Source: a virus. From it: a DNA stretch of 39,964 bases. How positions within the stretch are numbered: position 1 is the first letter of the stretch; the number at the start of each line of letters is the position of its first letter. The stretch spans positions 1-39,964 of the IMG/VR virus record IMGVR_UViG_3300011013_002204, one strand, 5' to 3'. The notes below the pieces were generated by a model. It was not told where the DNA came from. It made no database searches and was given only the letters and a program-made list of their open reading frames with translations. A program made the translations under genes and the position numbers. Of the stretch, positions 22,846 to 30,517 are shown one piece after another.

Positions 22846-23614
22846 TAGCTTCTTCCTTCTGCTTTTCAGTATCCATCTTGACTAGAAGTCCTAGAAGTTG
22901 ATTAAGTTTACCTTCTGTCATTTCTTCCATAGGAGTCCCATCAGGATTTATCTCTTTATGGTTAATAACGAAGTCCCTAAGTCCATCTTCATCCATACCT
23001 AGGTTACCTGCCCTCATAATAAGGACTTTAAACCGTTTGGGATCAAATCCAGACTTTCCTACACCACTGTCAGCATGACCTCCATAAATGTCTGCTGCAA
23101 TGCCTAACATTGATGCTGCTTTCTTTAGGGCATCTGTAGATGCTGCTTTAAGGTCATCTGCTATATCAATAACCTGACCACCTTTAGCATTTCCACCCCC
23201 AAAGTGTTTTATATCAGCACCACCATAGGCTTCTTTTACTACTAAACCATCAGGACCTGGTCCCATACGAACAGTAAGTAAACCACGAACCCATACCTGT
23301 GACTGGCCTACTTCTTCTTTTTCTATTCTCCAACTCCAGTTCCTGTTAAAGAGGGCATTGAGTTGTTTTATCATCCACCAACCCTGGACGTAGTCAAACT
23401 GCATCTTACCACGTCCTTCCCTCTTATAAATAGCATCCTTAGGAGTCTTTTCATCTAGTAGACTTTCTAATGCTGCTTCAAACTCAGCCTGCTGTTTTTC
23501 TTTCCATCTGTCATAGTTAGAAGATCTTAGAATTAGTCCAGAATAAGCTCCTTCAGGTTCCTCATAATGTCCATTCCCATTACCATTTGTACTACCATTA
23601 ACCATTTGCTGCAT
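22838..23614 (-). CDS. Rad52-like single-strand annealing protein
   Basis: 258 aa. QFDYVQGWWMIKQLNALFN and WSWRIEKEEVGQSQVWVRG give the Rad52/Sak beta core. ADDLKAASTDALKKAASMLG matches the helix with the conserved A-x-TDA-x-KR-type signature. The N-terminus is a low-complexity Asn/Gly stretch. The C-terminal ~60 residues are helical and acidic. It anneals complementary ssDNA during recombination-dependent replication. The start at 23614 has poor ribosome spacing; ATG 23605 (GGAG ten bases before) is equally possible. Confidence 0.85.
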   Translation of the reverse strand: MQQMVNGSTNGNGNGHYEEPEGAYSGLILRSSNYDRWKEKQQAEFEAALESLLDEKTPKDAIYKREGRGKMQFDYVQGWWMIKQLNALFNRNWSWRIEKEEVGQSQVWVRGLLTVRMGPGPDGLVVKEAYGGADIKHFGGGNAKGGQVIDIADDLKAASTDALKKAASMLGIAADIYGGHADSGVGKSGFDPKRFKVLIMRAGNLGMDEDGLRDFVINHKEINPDGTPMEEMTEGKLNQLLGLLVKMDTEKQKEEANV

Positions 23615-23831
23615 TCTCCATGAGCAGTTCTTCTACTGAAATACTTCTAGTCCTAACTTTAGAACGTAGTATGCTTAAAGAGAGATCAATCCCAGGATTC
23701 TGTTCCACAAACTCTTTCAGTGCTAAAGTCACCGCTTTAGACCTCTGGGGAACTTGAAACCTATAGGAAATACCTAGTACTGTGACCTCCCATACCTCAG
23801 GTGCGAAGTAAGGTGTCTGCTCGTTTAACAT
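23598..23831 (-). CDS. First gene of the P2 operon, hypothetical, probably leaderless
   Basis: 77 aa from ATG 23831. The -10 hexamer of P2 ends at 23838, so the expected transcription start (7 bases on) is the A of this ATG; an in-frame ATG at 23837 would lie before +1. Not recognised. A beta-rich first half (VWEVTVLGISYRFQV) is followed by helices. It overlaps the Rad52-like gene by 17 bp. Confidence 0.65.
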   Translation of the reverse strand: MLNEQTPYFAPEVWEVTVLGISYRFQVPQRSKAVTLALKEFVEQNPGIDLSLSILRSKVRTRSISVEELLMENAANG

Positions 23832-23837
23832 ACCCAT

Positions 23838-23866
23838 ATTATAGCACGTCTTATGTCAGGTGTCAA
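23838..23866 (-). promoter_or_regulatory. Promoter P2, sigma-70 consensus
   Basis: Minus strand TTGACA (23861-23866) and TATAAT (23838-23843), both perfect, with a 17-bp spacer ending in TGC just before the -10. It drives the Rad52/DUF669 unit. Confidence 0.9.
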
Positions 23867-23888
23867 CTGGATCCTTATATAAAATTTA

Positions 23889-23928
23889 TTGAAATTTTCA
23901 AATGGGCCCGTTTATTTGAAAATTTCAA
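23889..23928. promoter_or_regulatory. 15-bp inverted repeat with GGCCCGTTT loop upstream of P2
   Basis: Perfect arms ttgaaattttcaaat (23889-23903) and atttgaaaatttcaa (23914-23928) flank gggcccgttt (23904-23913). It stands about 23 bp upstream of the -35. P1 has ATTTTCAAAA plus the same GGCCCGTTT at a similar distance. The arms are A/T-only apart from one C/G, which suits a protein-binding operator or UP-type element better than a terminator. Confidence 0.65.
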
Positions 23929-23940
23929 AAATAGGAAGAC

Positions 23941-23990
23941 AAAGATAGGTACTACGAACCAAAGGGGGAAGGAACGTAGTACCTACCTTT
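23941..23990 (-). terminator. 16-bp hairpin after the small basic gene
   Basis: aaagataggtactacg (23941-23956) pairs with cgtagtacctaccttt (23975-23990), one G-U, with an 18-base loop. In the minus-strand transcript it follows the stop of the 32-aa gene by 22 bases and is trailed by TGTCTTCCTATTTTTG. Probable terminator that ends the 24-34 kb unit before P2. Confidence 0.6.
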
Positions 23991-24012
23991 GAACAAGAAG
24001 GAGAGAAGAGGT

Positions 24013-24111
24013 CTAATTTTTTACACGAGTAGCTTTGACTCGTATCTTTTTACTCTGTCCTTTTACTTTACGCAAGAAACTTTTCCGAGCGTGTGTTTTT
24101 GCTTTAGCCAT
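24013..24111 (-). CDS. 32-aa highly basic peptide
   Basis: MAKAKTHARKSFLRKVKGQS then KKIRVKATRVKN: 13 Lys/Arg in 32 residues, no acidic residue. A strong GGAGGTGA lies upstream. It resembles ribosomal-protein-like or nucleic-acid-binding tails. It is last in its transcription unit, before the hairpin at 23941-23990. Confidence 0.7.
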   Translation of the reverse strand: MAKAKTHARKSFLRKVKGQSKKIRVKATRVKN

Positions 24112-24122
24112 ACTTCACCTCC

Positions 24123-24764
24123 TTATTTCCAGTCTAAATCTGATTTAATATCAAAGAACTGAAGAGCTCTGTCCCTAGTATAGGGATCCAGATTTAAGGT
24201 AGGATCCTCCTTATTAGCCTGTACCTTTCTTGCCACATCTAATACATCACTAACTGGGAAATTATCCTTACCAAAATAAAGTCTGGTCTGCCCAGCAGAA
24301 GAATGAGCAGTTTCTCTCCTTAAATATACTGCTTCTTCCCCATTAGGTCCAACACCCTCTATTATAAAGGTTTTTCTAGGGGCTCCAGGTTTAGTCATAC
24401 TCTTAGCATATCTAAGATTCTGTTGATGGTACTTCTTAGCTGTCTTTTCTAAACCCTCTTGGTCTAAAGAAGCATAATCTCCACGAGCTTTCCACTGGGC
24501 TACCTGTTCTTCAGGAGGTATTAAGTCGTCTAGATACTCCTTTACCTCCTCTGAACTCCATGCACGAGTAGCACTCCCAGGAACAGGAGTAACTGTTGCA
24601 TAGTCATCCCAGTCTATCCCAAGGTGATCACCTACTACTTGAAGGTTAGTTCTAGTTCTAGTATGAAGGTCAGAGATATCAATAGTATAACTATCTACTG
24701 AGGTATAGTGCCCTTTGTTAAAACCTCTACTCCTACTAACCTTATATTTTGGTTTTATAGGCAT
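24123..24764 (-). CDS. Hypothetical protein with GxGPxGExA motif
   Basis: 213 aa, not recognised. The second half has a strand motif IIEGVGPNGEEAVYLRRE, seen also in the genes at 25944 (PGKGPDGERAKAI) and 26433 (ARGRGPSGERVKYF). The N-terminus is basic. Domains of this type may be paralogous. It overlaps the upstream gene by 1 bp. Confidence 0.75.
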   Translation of the reverse strand: MPIKPKYKVSRSRGFNKGHYTSVDSYTIDISDLHTRTRTNLQVVGDHLGIDWDDYATVTPVPGSATRAWSSEEVKEYLDDLIPPEEQVAQWKARGDYASLDQEGLEKTAKKYHQQNLRYAKSMTKPGAPRKTFIIEGVGPNGEEAVYLRRETAHSSAGQTRLYFGKDNFPVSDVLDVARKVQANKEDPTLNLDPYTRDRALQFFDIKSDLDWK

Positions 24765-25204
24765 TAGTAATCAAAGTCCCAATCTTTCTTTCTATGTTTC
24801 CTTTCTGCATGACCCTGAGGGAAGTACTTTTCACATACCTCACAGTAGTCTGTCTGACTCCTATCTATAGGCATCACAAAACCTCTAGCAGGCCTGTCGT
24901 CAAGGACTTCCCTATCCTGAGATAGTACATACTCTATATTATCTCTGACTTCATAGTCAACTAAACAAGGTTCATTATAAGCATAGTTGTCTAAAAGAGT
25001 ACCGTCTTTAGGTTGAAAGTCCTGATCCAGTATCCAGTTCAAGTAGTCTACACCCCTAGCACTGGAAGCAACCTGCCTAATACTCTTCCCTTTATACTTA
25101 CCAAAGTTAAAAAGGGGATCACTAGCATCTTTATCATAGACACTATAGTAAACACAATCTTTAACTCTAGGACGGTACCTTCTACCCTTAAAATCTCCAG
25201 ACAT
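24764..25204 (-). CDS. Protein with DUF3820-like FGKYKGK motif and zinc finger
   Basis: 146 aa. LFNFGKYKGKSIRQVA (31-46) followed by YLNWIL (54-59) matches the short module found in DUF3820 proteins and attached to some phage exonucleases, where it probably contacts DNA. The C-terminus has CEVC (121-124) and HAERKH (132-137), a C2H2-like site. Probably DNA-associated; the activity is unknown. Confidence 0.75.
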   Translation of the reverse strand: MSGDFKGRRYRPRVKDCVYYSVYDKDASDPLFNFGKYKGKSIRQVASSARGVDYLNWILDQDFQPKDGTLLDNYAYNEPCLVDYEVRDNIEYVLSQDREVLDDRPARGFVMPIDRSQTDYCEVCEKYFPQGHAERKHRKKDWDFDY

Positions 25205-25941
25205 TATCCAAACTTCCTTTTCAGTGCATCTAGTTTAGACTTTAAAGCAGGATCTCCAAATGGGTCTGAAGACTCCTGCTGCATTCGACTGACTTCTTCC
25301 TGACCTTTTAGATACCTATCAGTTTGCTGTGAAGGACCATGTCCAGGTTTGAACATAAAGTGTAGTCCTCCATCTTCAGTAGACCATTCTATTGGGTGTG
25401 TTTCCCTAGCACACTCACTACATGAAACATAGCCTTTAGTTGTTATAGTACCTTCAGTATCAGGACGACTACATCTACTACAGGCTAAATAGTGAGCTCT
25501 TTCTGTAGTAAAGGCTCTCTCATCCTCTGTTATACTACCTGATAGTAAAGCTCCACCACCCCTTATTCTCTGCTCAACAGGTTCATCTTTAGTAGTATAG
25601 ATTATATCATGGTGTGCAGACTCAGTAGTATGTCCTACTCCATAGAATAGAGGCCCATAATCCTTATCACACTCAGGACAGTGCCTCTTTTCCCTAATAT
25701 AAGGAGATACTAAAGTAGGAGTTTCTGCTACACCTACTCTTTCTAACTCTGCTGGGTCATCACTGTGGAAAACAGAAACTAGCTTAAACCTATCTTCCTT
25801 AGGCTTTATCTGTTTAAGGGGTTCAGTCCTCTTTTCATACTCCTCTATAGCCCTGTCAATCCTGGCTAAATATTTCTTACGGTCCTGTTTGGCCTCAAGA
25901 AGTTTCTTAATATTCCTTCTTGCTTCTGATTTGTCTGGCAT
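25204..25941 (-). CDS. Zinc-ribbon hypothetical protein
   Basis: 245 aa. A basic coiled N-terminus (RRNIKKLLEAKQDRKKYL) precedes CPEC near residue 88, then CSRC and CSEC near 155 and 175, so three CxxC units with nearby His. A Gln/Asp-rich tail follows. Not recognised. It abuts the neighbours in the P3 unit. Confidence 0.75.
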   Translation of the reverse strand: MPDKSEARRNIKKLLEAKQDRKKYLARIDRAIEEYEKRTEPLKQIKPKEDRFKLVSVFHSDDPAELERVGVAETPTLVSPYIREKRHCPECDKDYGPLFYGVGHTTESAHHDIIYTTKDEPVEQRIRGGGALLSGSITEDERAFTTERAHYLACSRCSRPDTEGTITTKGYVSCSECARETHPIEWSTEDGGLHFMFKPGHGPSQQTDRYLKGQEEVSRMQQESSDPFGDPALKSKLDALKRKFG

Positions 25942-25943
25942 AG

Positions 25944-26429
25944 TTAATTCCAGTCTTCCTCTTCTATTAACGTAACAGGTAAGGACCTTTCCCTAAGATT
26001 TTCAATAGCTGCTTGTTCCCTTTCAAAAGCATATCTATCTGTCTTTATATCTTCTATTTCAACTACTATATTACTATCCCTAATAACCCATCTAGGTTTA
26101 ACAGGTACTGCTACTTGAGGATTTACTCCTACTAAAGCATAAGGTTCACCTTTTTCAGTATAACCTGCTATACCAAAAGACTTATCTTCAAACTCTACTG
26201 CTATTATAGCCTTAGCCCTCTCCCCATCAGGACCTTTACCAGGTAAGGTATAAGTCACAGCCTTATAAGGTAGGAACTCCATATGCCTAAAATCTTCTAG
26301 TATATAAGAGGCTGTTGAAGACCAAACTATACCCATATTCTCAGAGAACCAAACCAGTTCATCCTTAACATGGGAACTAAAAGTATGTAAAACCCTTCTA
26401 ATGGGAGCAGTACCCTGCTTACGAGGCAT
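25944..26429 (-). CDS. Hypothetical protein with GxGPxGExA motif
   Basis: 161 aa. It shares LPGKGPDGERAKAIIAVEF with the proteins at 24123 and 26433. The strand-rich core is followed by VKPRWVIRDSNIVVEIEDI. No known family seen. Spaced 2-3 bp from its neighbours. Confidence 0.72.
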   Translation of the reverse strand: MPRKQGTAPIRRVLHTFSSHVKDELVWFSENMGIVWSSTASYILEDFRHMEFLPYKAVTYTLPGKGPDGERAKAIIAVEFEDKSFGIAGYTEKGEPYALVGVNPQVAVPVKPRWVIRDSNIVVEIEDIKTDRYAFEREQAAIENLRERSLPVTLIEEEDWN

Positions 26430-26432
26430 AAT

Positions 26433-26792
26433 CTAAGTCCACTCTAAGTCAGGATCTGAATACGAATACTTATTTGTACCAGTCCACTGACTATTAAAGT
26501 TAACTAATTTAGGCATACTTTCTACAAAAGCATCTTCAGGAGTAACTTTATTACCATCTATCCAAAGTTGTATTCGTCTGTCTCCCTGACTGCCTTCCAT
26601 TGCAAAGTATTTTACCCTTTCTCCAGAAGGACCTCTACCCCTAGCAGTATACTCATGCCTTCTATAACCAGTTCTAATGTTCTTTACAGTGATAAAGTCT
26701 GTTGAAGGAAACTCAACATCAAACTCACTTATTAAGTAGCGTAAGTCTGAATAGACTCTTTCACTGGGAACATCAACAAGAGTAACTTTCAT
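26433..26792 (-). CDS. Hypothetical protein with GxGPxGExA motif
   Basis: 119 aa. YTARGRGPSGERVKYFAMEG is the shared motif, followed by RRIQLWIDGNKVTPEDAF, comparable to TRLYFGKDNFPVSDVLD in the 24123 protein. It therefore looks like a shorter paralogue. Function unknown. Confidence 0.72.
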   Translation of the reverse strand: MKVTLVDVPSERVYSDLRYLISEFDVEFPSTDFITVKNIRTGYRRHEYTARGRGPSGERVKYFAMEGSQGDRRIQLWIDGNKVTPEDAFVESMPKLVNFNSQWTGTNKYSYSDPDLEWT

Positions 26793-27238
26793 TAGTCGTC
26801 ACAGTAAGGACAGTAATCATCCTTAGAATGGTACTTCTGACACTTCTCACACCAAGTACCCTTATCCCTCTGATAATCTTCTTTCATTCTTGACCATTTA
26901 GCTTTCTGATGCATGTCCTTAGCCTCTTCAAGAGGTATAGCAGCAGGATTCATAGTCATAAGAATATTATCTTCATCATACTCTTGAACCTGTTCTAAAT
27001 ACCTAGCCTCAAAAAGACGTCTGACTATACGTTTGACTAAGTCCTGATTCAAGGGTTCTTCACTCCAGTAATAGTTATCATTATAGGCTAGACTATAAAT
27101 CCTATCTGTATCTATAACTGGGCCATGCACCTCAAATATAGAGAGAATGTTAGCAGCATCCTCCATGTCCTCTTCTCCGTGGGTATCCCAAGCTTTCCAC
27201 ATAAACTCTCTACCTGAATCTGTAATAGCCAGTAGCAT
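26792..27238 (-). CDS. Winged-helix-like protein with C-terminal zinc ribbon
   Basis: 148 aa. It begins MLLAITDSGREFMWKAW, the 'TxxG' motif shared by a run of small proteins up to 30.9 kb. A predicted helix-turn-helix with YSLAYNDNYYW and KRIVRRLFEARYLEQV follows. The end has CEKCQKYHSKDDYCPYC, a zinc ribbon. Perhaps a DNA- or protein-binding adaptor; unproven. Confidence 0.72.
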   Translation of the reverse strand: MLLAITDSGREFMWKAWDTHGEEDMEDAANILSIFEVHGPVIDTDRIYSLAYNDNYYWSEEPLNQDLVKRIVRRLFEARYLEQVQEYDEDNILMTMNPAAIPLEEAKDMHQKAKWSRMKEDYQRDKGTWCEKCQKYHSKDDYCPYCDD

Positions 27239-27618
27239 TAGTCTAAAGCCTCATTTTGTAGCCTTTTCTGGGCTCTCTTTAACTTCGTTATAATCTTACT
27301 GAGACTAGCCATAAATAATCTAGCCTTAGTAACTACAGGCCAGTATTCGTCCCCTATCTCTTCAGCCATTTCTTTATGTCTGCCTTCACCAGGCCCATAG
27401 CGATTAAAGAAGGCGAAGTCTAAGTCACTTTTAGCAGTCTCAGCTATTTCTATAAGTACATCTAAAGGCTGACTTTCCAGACTTTTTACTTCTTCTTCAT
27501 ATTCATCTAAGTTTCCAGCCAGAGCCCCAGTTTCCACAGCAAAGTCTACTGCTCTATAAAACTCAGTCATTTCTCTTTGATTAAGGGGAGAAAACAAACC
27601 ACCAAATCTTTGTGTCAT
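27238..27618 (-). CDS. Hypothetical protein, RFGG-LFS family, copy 1
   Basis: 126 aa. MTQRFGGLFSPLNQRE at the N-terminus is nearly repeated in the genes at 37722 and 39352. The rest is helical, with a C-terminal KARLFMASLSKIITKLKRA then RLQNEALD, close to the GLYRLQNEELR end of the 39352 protein. Three copies in one window imply a phage-specific family. Function unknown. Confidence 0.75.
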   Translation of the reverse strand: MTQRFGGLFSPLNQREMTEFYRAVDFAVETGALAGNLDEYEEEVKSLESQPLDVLIEIAETAKSDLDFAFFNRYGPGEGRHKEMAEEIGDEYWPVVTKARLFMASLSKIITKLKRAQKRLQNEALD

Positions 27619-27968
27619 TCTAAAACCTCTGAAGGTACTGAAGTACCTGTAAGAACTATATGGTTTTCCTTAATCAGATAAGTAATACCATTAGCTATAG
27701 TCCTATAGGATGTGCTTTGTAGCTCAGGATTCTCATCAATCCAACTAATAAGTTCTGAAAGTGAAATTGGATTAGACCTACCAGAAGACCATACACTTGA
27801 TGTGTTAAGATAGTCTAAGACTTCAAGGTAAACCCAGCCTTCTCTATGACCCCTAATACTACCAGTATCTTCTAATGCCTTCTCTAGCCTACTAAGTAGA
27901 CCTTTACCTTTACTAGTAATCTCAACTATTAGACTATCAGGTTTGGTATACATCCATTCGTTAGACAT
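27615..27968 (-). CDS. Winged-helix-like small protein
   Basis: 117 aa. LIVEITSKGKGLLSRLEKAL carries the TxxG motif. A helix pair and a C-terminal hairpin (ANGITYLIKENHIVLTG) follow, as expected for a winged-helix wing. It may be related to the other TxxG proteins nearby. Overlaps both neighbours. Confidence 0.68.
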   Translation of the reverse strand: MSNEWMYTKPDSLIVEITSKGKGLLSRLEKALEDTGSIRGHREGWVYLEVLDYLNTSSVWSSGRSNPISLSELISWIDENPELQSTSYRTIANGITYLIKENHIVLTGTSVPSEVLE

Positions 27969-28386
27969 TCTTTTTCCTATCCCTACGTTTCCTCTTTATG
28001 TTTGCGAAGGCCCTATCTACAGGACTATCTTCCTGAATCTTAAGTTCCTGTACAGATCCTTCTAAAGATTCAAAAACTTCTGCTTCACCACCCTGCCTAT
28101 AAGCAGAACGAAGAAGGTCTGAAAGCTCAGAGTGGAGATAGGAGGAGAACTCTAAACTTTCAGACCTTAGATAATTTTCTGCAACTTTATTGCCATTGTG
28201 GTATAAACGAGTTACTGTAACTCCAGGACTCTTAGGCTTTGCATAGGTTAAAATACTAAGTTTGAAAGGTCCTATATTAGATGTAAGAGTTCGTTTTGTT
28301 TTGGGAGCAGAGCCTTCACCACTTTTTCTAATTAAACTAGGTGGTAGAGGTTTATCCCCTTCTACACCAAAGAATCTCTGTAACAT
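27961..28386 (-). CDS. Hypothetical protein, basic C-terminus
   Basis: 141 aa, not recognised. Strand-rich centre (IGPFKLSILTYAKPKSPGV, TVTRLYHNGNKVAENYL), acidic helix, then a basic tail NIKRKRRDRKKNV. Overlaps the following gene by 8 bp. Confidence 0.7.
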   Translation of the reverse strand: MLQRFFGVEGDKPLPPSLIRKSGEGSAPKTKRTLTSNIGPFKLSILTYAKPKSPGVTVTRLYHNGNKVAENYLRSESLEFSSYLHSELSDLLRSAYRQGGEAEVFESLEGSVQELKIQEDSPVDRAFANIKRKRRDRKKNV

Positions 28387-28392
28387 AGTTCA

Positions 28393-28722
28393 TTACTGCC
28401 CACGCCTACGTCTACCTTTAGGGCGTTGTCTAGCTATACCCAGTAGGGCTTCTATCTCTCTGCGCTTTCTAGCAGAAGACATACCTTCAGTATCTAAAAT
28501 CTCCTGTACAGCAGCTATAAGGAGTTGACTTTCCCTTGAACTTTCATCATCTTCATCCCCAGGGAAACCCACTAAAGTAACACCAGGAGGTCTTCCACTA
28601 CCTGAACCCCCAGGAGCTAATTCAGGATGCTGAATTCTTACAAAGCTATGAGTACTATCTGTAGGAGGCTCTTTTAACCTTCTAGGTCTACTAGCACTGC
28701 CCCATTCCTCTGAATATGGCAT
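28393..28722 (-). CDS. Hypothetical protein, low complexity, basic C-terminus
   Basis: 109 aa. A Gly/Pro/Ser-rich first half (APGGSGSGRPPG) and a helical second half end in a strongly basic RRRRGQ. Not recognised. Likely flexible and nucleic-acid or virion associated, judged only from composition. Confidence 0.65.
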   Translation of the reverse strand: MPYSEEWGSASRPRRLKEPPTDSTHSFVRIQHPELAPGGSGSGRPPGVTLVGFPGDEDDESSRESQLLIAAVQEILDTEGMSSARKRREIEALLGIARQRPKGRRRRGQ

Positions 28723-28724
28723 AA

Positions 28725-28976
28725 CTAAAAATCATCCCTAAAGTCTTCTTCTTCAACCTCAGCTAGATAACCTCTTCTAAGAGCCCAGTTAAGAGCCCTT
28801 TCAGCTCTTTCCTTACCTACTTGTCCTATTAGAATACGGTTAGCCTTTTCAGCCTCTCCTTCCTTAATAAGGTAAAGCCAGTCTATTAGTCTATCTGCCT
28901 CTATCCCAACAGAACCAAGATCATGGGCGAACTTATATATAAAATCAGAACCCTGAGGAGTTATTTCATAGGACAT
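28725..28976 (-). CDS. Small winged-helix-like protein
   Basis: 83 aa. MSYEITPQGSDFIYKFAHDL has the TxxG start shared with neighbours. Helices DRLIDWLYLIKEG and RAERALNWALRRGYLAEV could form a helix-turn-helix and wing. The stop is 2 bp before the next ATG. Function unknown. Confidence 0.7.
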   Translation of the reverse strand: MSYEITPQGSDFIYKFAHDLGSVGIEADRLIDWLYLIKEGEAEKANRILIGQVGKERAERALNWALRRGYLAEVEEEDFRDDF

Positions 28977-29434
28977 TATTTATCTCTCCACTGTCTCATA
29001 GCCCTATCATAGCCCTCTTGGTAGGTCCTCTCTTTCCTTCTCTTACCAGAAGACATCCAACGATTAAAAGCATCTACCTCTCTAGTATCTGAGTCTAGAT
29101 CCTTACTATAATCAAGCATAGGATCAAAACTTATAAGTCCCTCTTTCTGCATCCTAGCTGCAAAATATTCAGCTTCGTGGTGGTCACGTCTAGTCTGCCT
29201 ACTATTAAAGAGGTCATTAGTTCTGTCTATATAAGCAACTCGAGTCTTAGGCTCTTGGTCAAATAAAGCATCAGCCCATAGTTCAAGTTCTATAGGAGGG
29301 AAACGTTCAGGCTCACTATTATAGATTTGGTACCCTTTCTGAGTAACATAGTACCTATTACCATAGAGTTGGTTTCCCCAACCATGTCTTCCACTATGGT
29401 AATAAGTATCTCCACTCTCTATAAAGTCAGGCAT
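28976..29434 (-). CDS. Hypothetical protein with TxxG motif
   Basis: 152 aa. An aromatic, Gly-rich start (YYHSGRHGWGNQLYGNRYY) leads to VTQKGYQIYNSEPERF. A helical EAEYFAARMQKEGLISF segment and a basic C-terminus follow. Member of the TxxG set. Unknown role. Confidence 0.7.
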   Translation of the reverse strand: MPDFIESGDTYYHSGRHGWGNQLYGNRYYVTQKGYQIYNSEPERFPPIELELWADALFDQEPKTRVAYIDRTNDLFNSRQTRRDHHEAEYFAARMQKEGLISFDPMLDYSKDLDSDTREVDAFNRWMSSGKRRKERTYQEGYDRAMRQWRDK

Positions 29435-29721
29435 TATATATCCTCGTACTCATAGCCTAAACCAGTACTTCTCACTATAAAACCTTTACTGTTAAGTATA
29501 TCAGTTTCATAAGCAAACTTTCTACTAGCCTGTTCAGGGTCACCAGGAGCAGCATCAACTAATGTGAAATAGATATCCTGAAGGTCTTCTCCACGGTTAA
29601 GATGGAATAGAATAACATTATGATGTAGTCTATTACTAGACACATCATTCATAAAGTCATTAGTTTGCATTAAAGACTCTAAGTGGTTCTGACCCTTATA
29701 AGTAACTTCTAGTTCTTGCAT
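29434..29721 (-). CDS. Small TxxG-motif protein
   Basis: 95 aa. ELEVTYKGQNHLESLMQTND at the N-terminus. Helices follow, then a C-terminal strand pair (SKGFIVRSTGLGYEYEDI) fitting a winged-helix wing. Overlaps neighbours by 1 bp at each end. Confidence 0.7.
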   Translation of the reverse strand: MQELEVTYKGQNHLESLMQTNDFMNDVSSNRLHHNVILFHLNRGEDLQDIYFTLVDAAPGDPEQASRKFAYETDILNSKGFIVRSTGLGYEYEDI

Positions 29722-30173
29722 CAGTAATTCAACTTTTCGTGGTGATGAGCCCTGCCCATATAGTCCTCACATGTAGGACAGTACTTAAACTTCTTAAAAA
29801 ACTCTTCCCTAGAAGGATATTCTTCCATTTTACGTTTTCTAGCAGCATCCTGGACGCGACGTTTCTTCTGCTCTAACCTACCCTCAGGACTCTTTTTATA
29901 CCTTGTTCTGCCCTCAGAAGCCTTAAAGTGAGCTAGTATAGCCTTTTCTTTCTCTTCACTACTTAAACTAGAGTCCTGTATGATTTCCACTATTGCTGCT
30001 CTACCACTTTCTGTAAAGACATACTTAATGGGTAAATGTAAGGCATCAGCTATAGTTCTAATATACTGATCTTCCCTGTACTGCTCCCTTGCATCTTCAC
30101 TAAGGTCTTCAAAAGGATTGTTTAACCAAGTACCACCTGCAGGATTATAATCCTTATGTCTAGGATCAAGCAT
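29721..30173 (-). CDS. Hypothetical protein with zinc site, TxxG-like segment
   Basis: 150 aa. YVFTESGRAAIVEIIQD near residue 50 resembles the TxxG motif but lies internally. A very basic region (EGRLEQKKRRVQDAARKRK) precedes a C-terminal CPTCEDYMGRAHHHE zinc site. Possibly a nucleic-acid binder. Confidence 0.7.
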   Translation of the reverse strand: MLDPRHKDYNPAGGTWLNNPFEDLSEDAREQYREDQYIRTIADALHLPIKYVFTESGRAAIVEIIQDSSLSSEEKEKAILAHFKASEGRTRYKKSPEGRLEQKKRRVQDAARKRKMEEYPSREEFFKKFKYCPTCEDYMGRAHHHEKLNY

Positions 30174-30181
30174 ACTAACCC

Positions 30182-30499
30182 CTACCCAACCTGAGCTGTC
30201 GGCATCTCTAGTTTTTCTACAAATCCAAAATCAACTAAACGGTTAAGGGCCCTTCTGACTATTCCTGGACCACCAATACTACCTGACTGTACTAAATGGT
30301 CCAGGTCAATAGCCACACCAGGAGTCCCACCGGATAGTTTATAAACCTGCTGAAGAACCATCTTAACTTGGTGTTCTGCATTTTTAGGCCAAACACCTGG
30401 GGTACTTATTGCCCTAGCACCAGTTTCAGTAAGGAGGACTTGATCTGCATCAATCTCCCCATAACCTATACCAGCCTCAGGAAAAGCTTCCATTGTCAT
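30182..30499 (-). CDS. Small winged-helix-like protein
   Basis: 105 aa. VLLTETGARAISTPGVW is the TxxG motif. Then VKMVLQQVYKLSGGTPG, IDLDHLVQSGSIGGPGIVRR and ALNRLVDFGFVEKLEM, a credible helix-turn-helix followed by a wing. The best winged-helix candidate of the set. Target unknown. Confidence 0.7.
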   Translation of the reverse strand: MTMEAFPEAGIGYGEIDADQVLLTETGARAISTPGVWPKNAEHQVKMVLQQVYKLSGGTPGVAIDLDHLVQSGSIGGPGIVRRALNRLVDFGFVEKLEMPTAQVG

Positions 30500-30517
30500 A
30501 ATAAATCCTACCTATTC

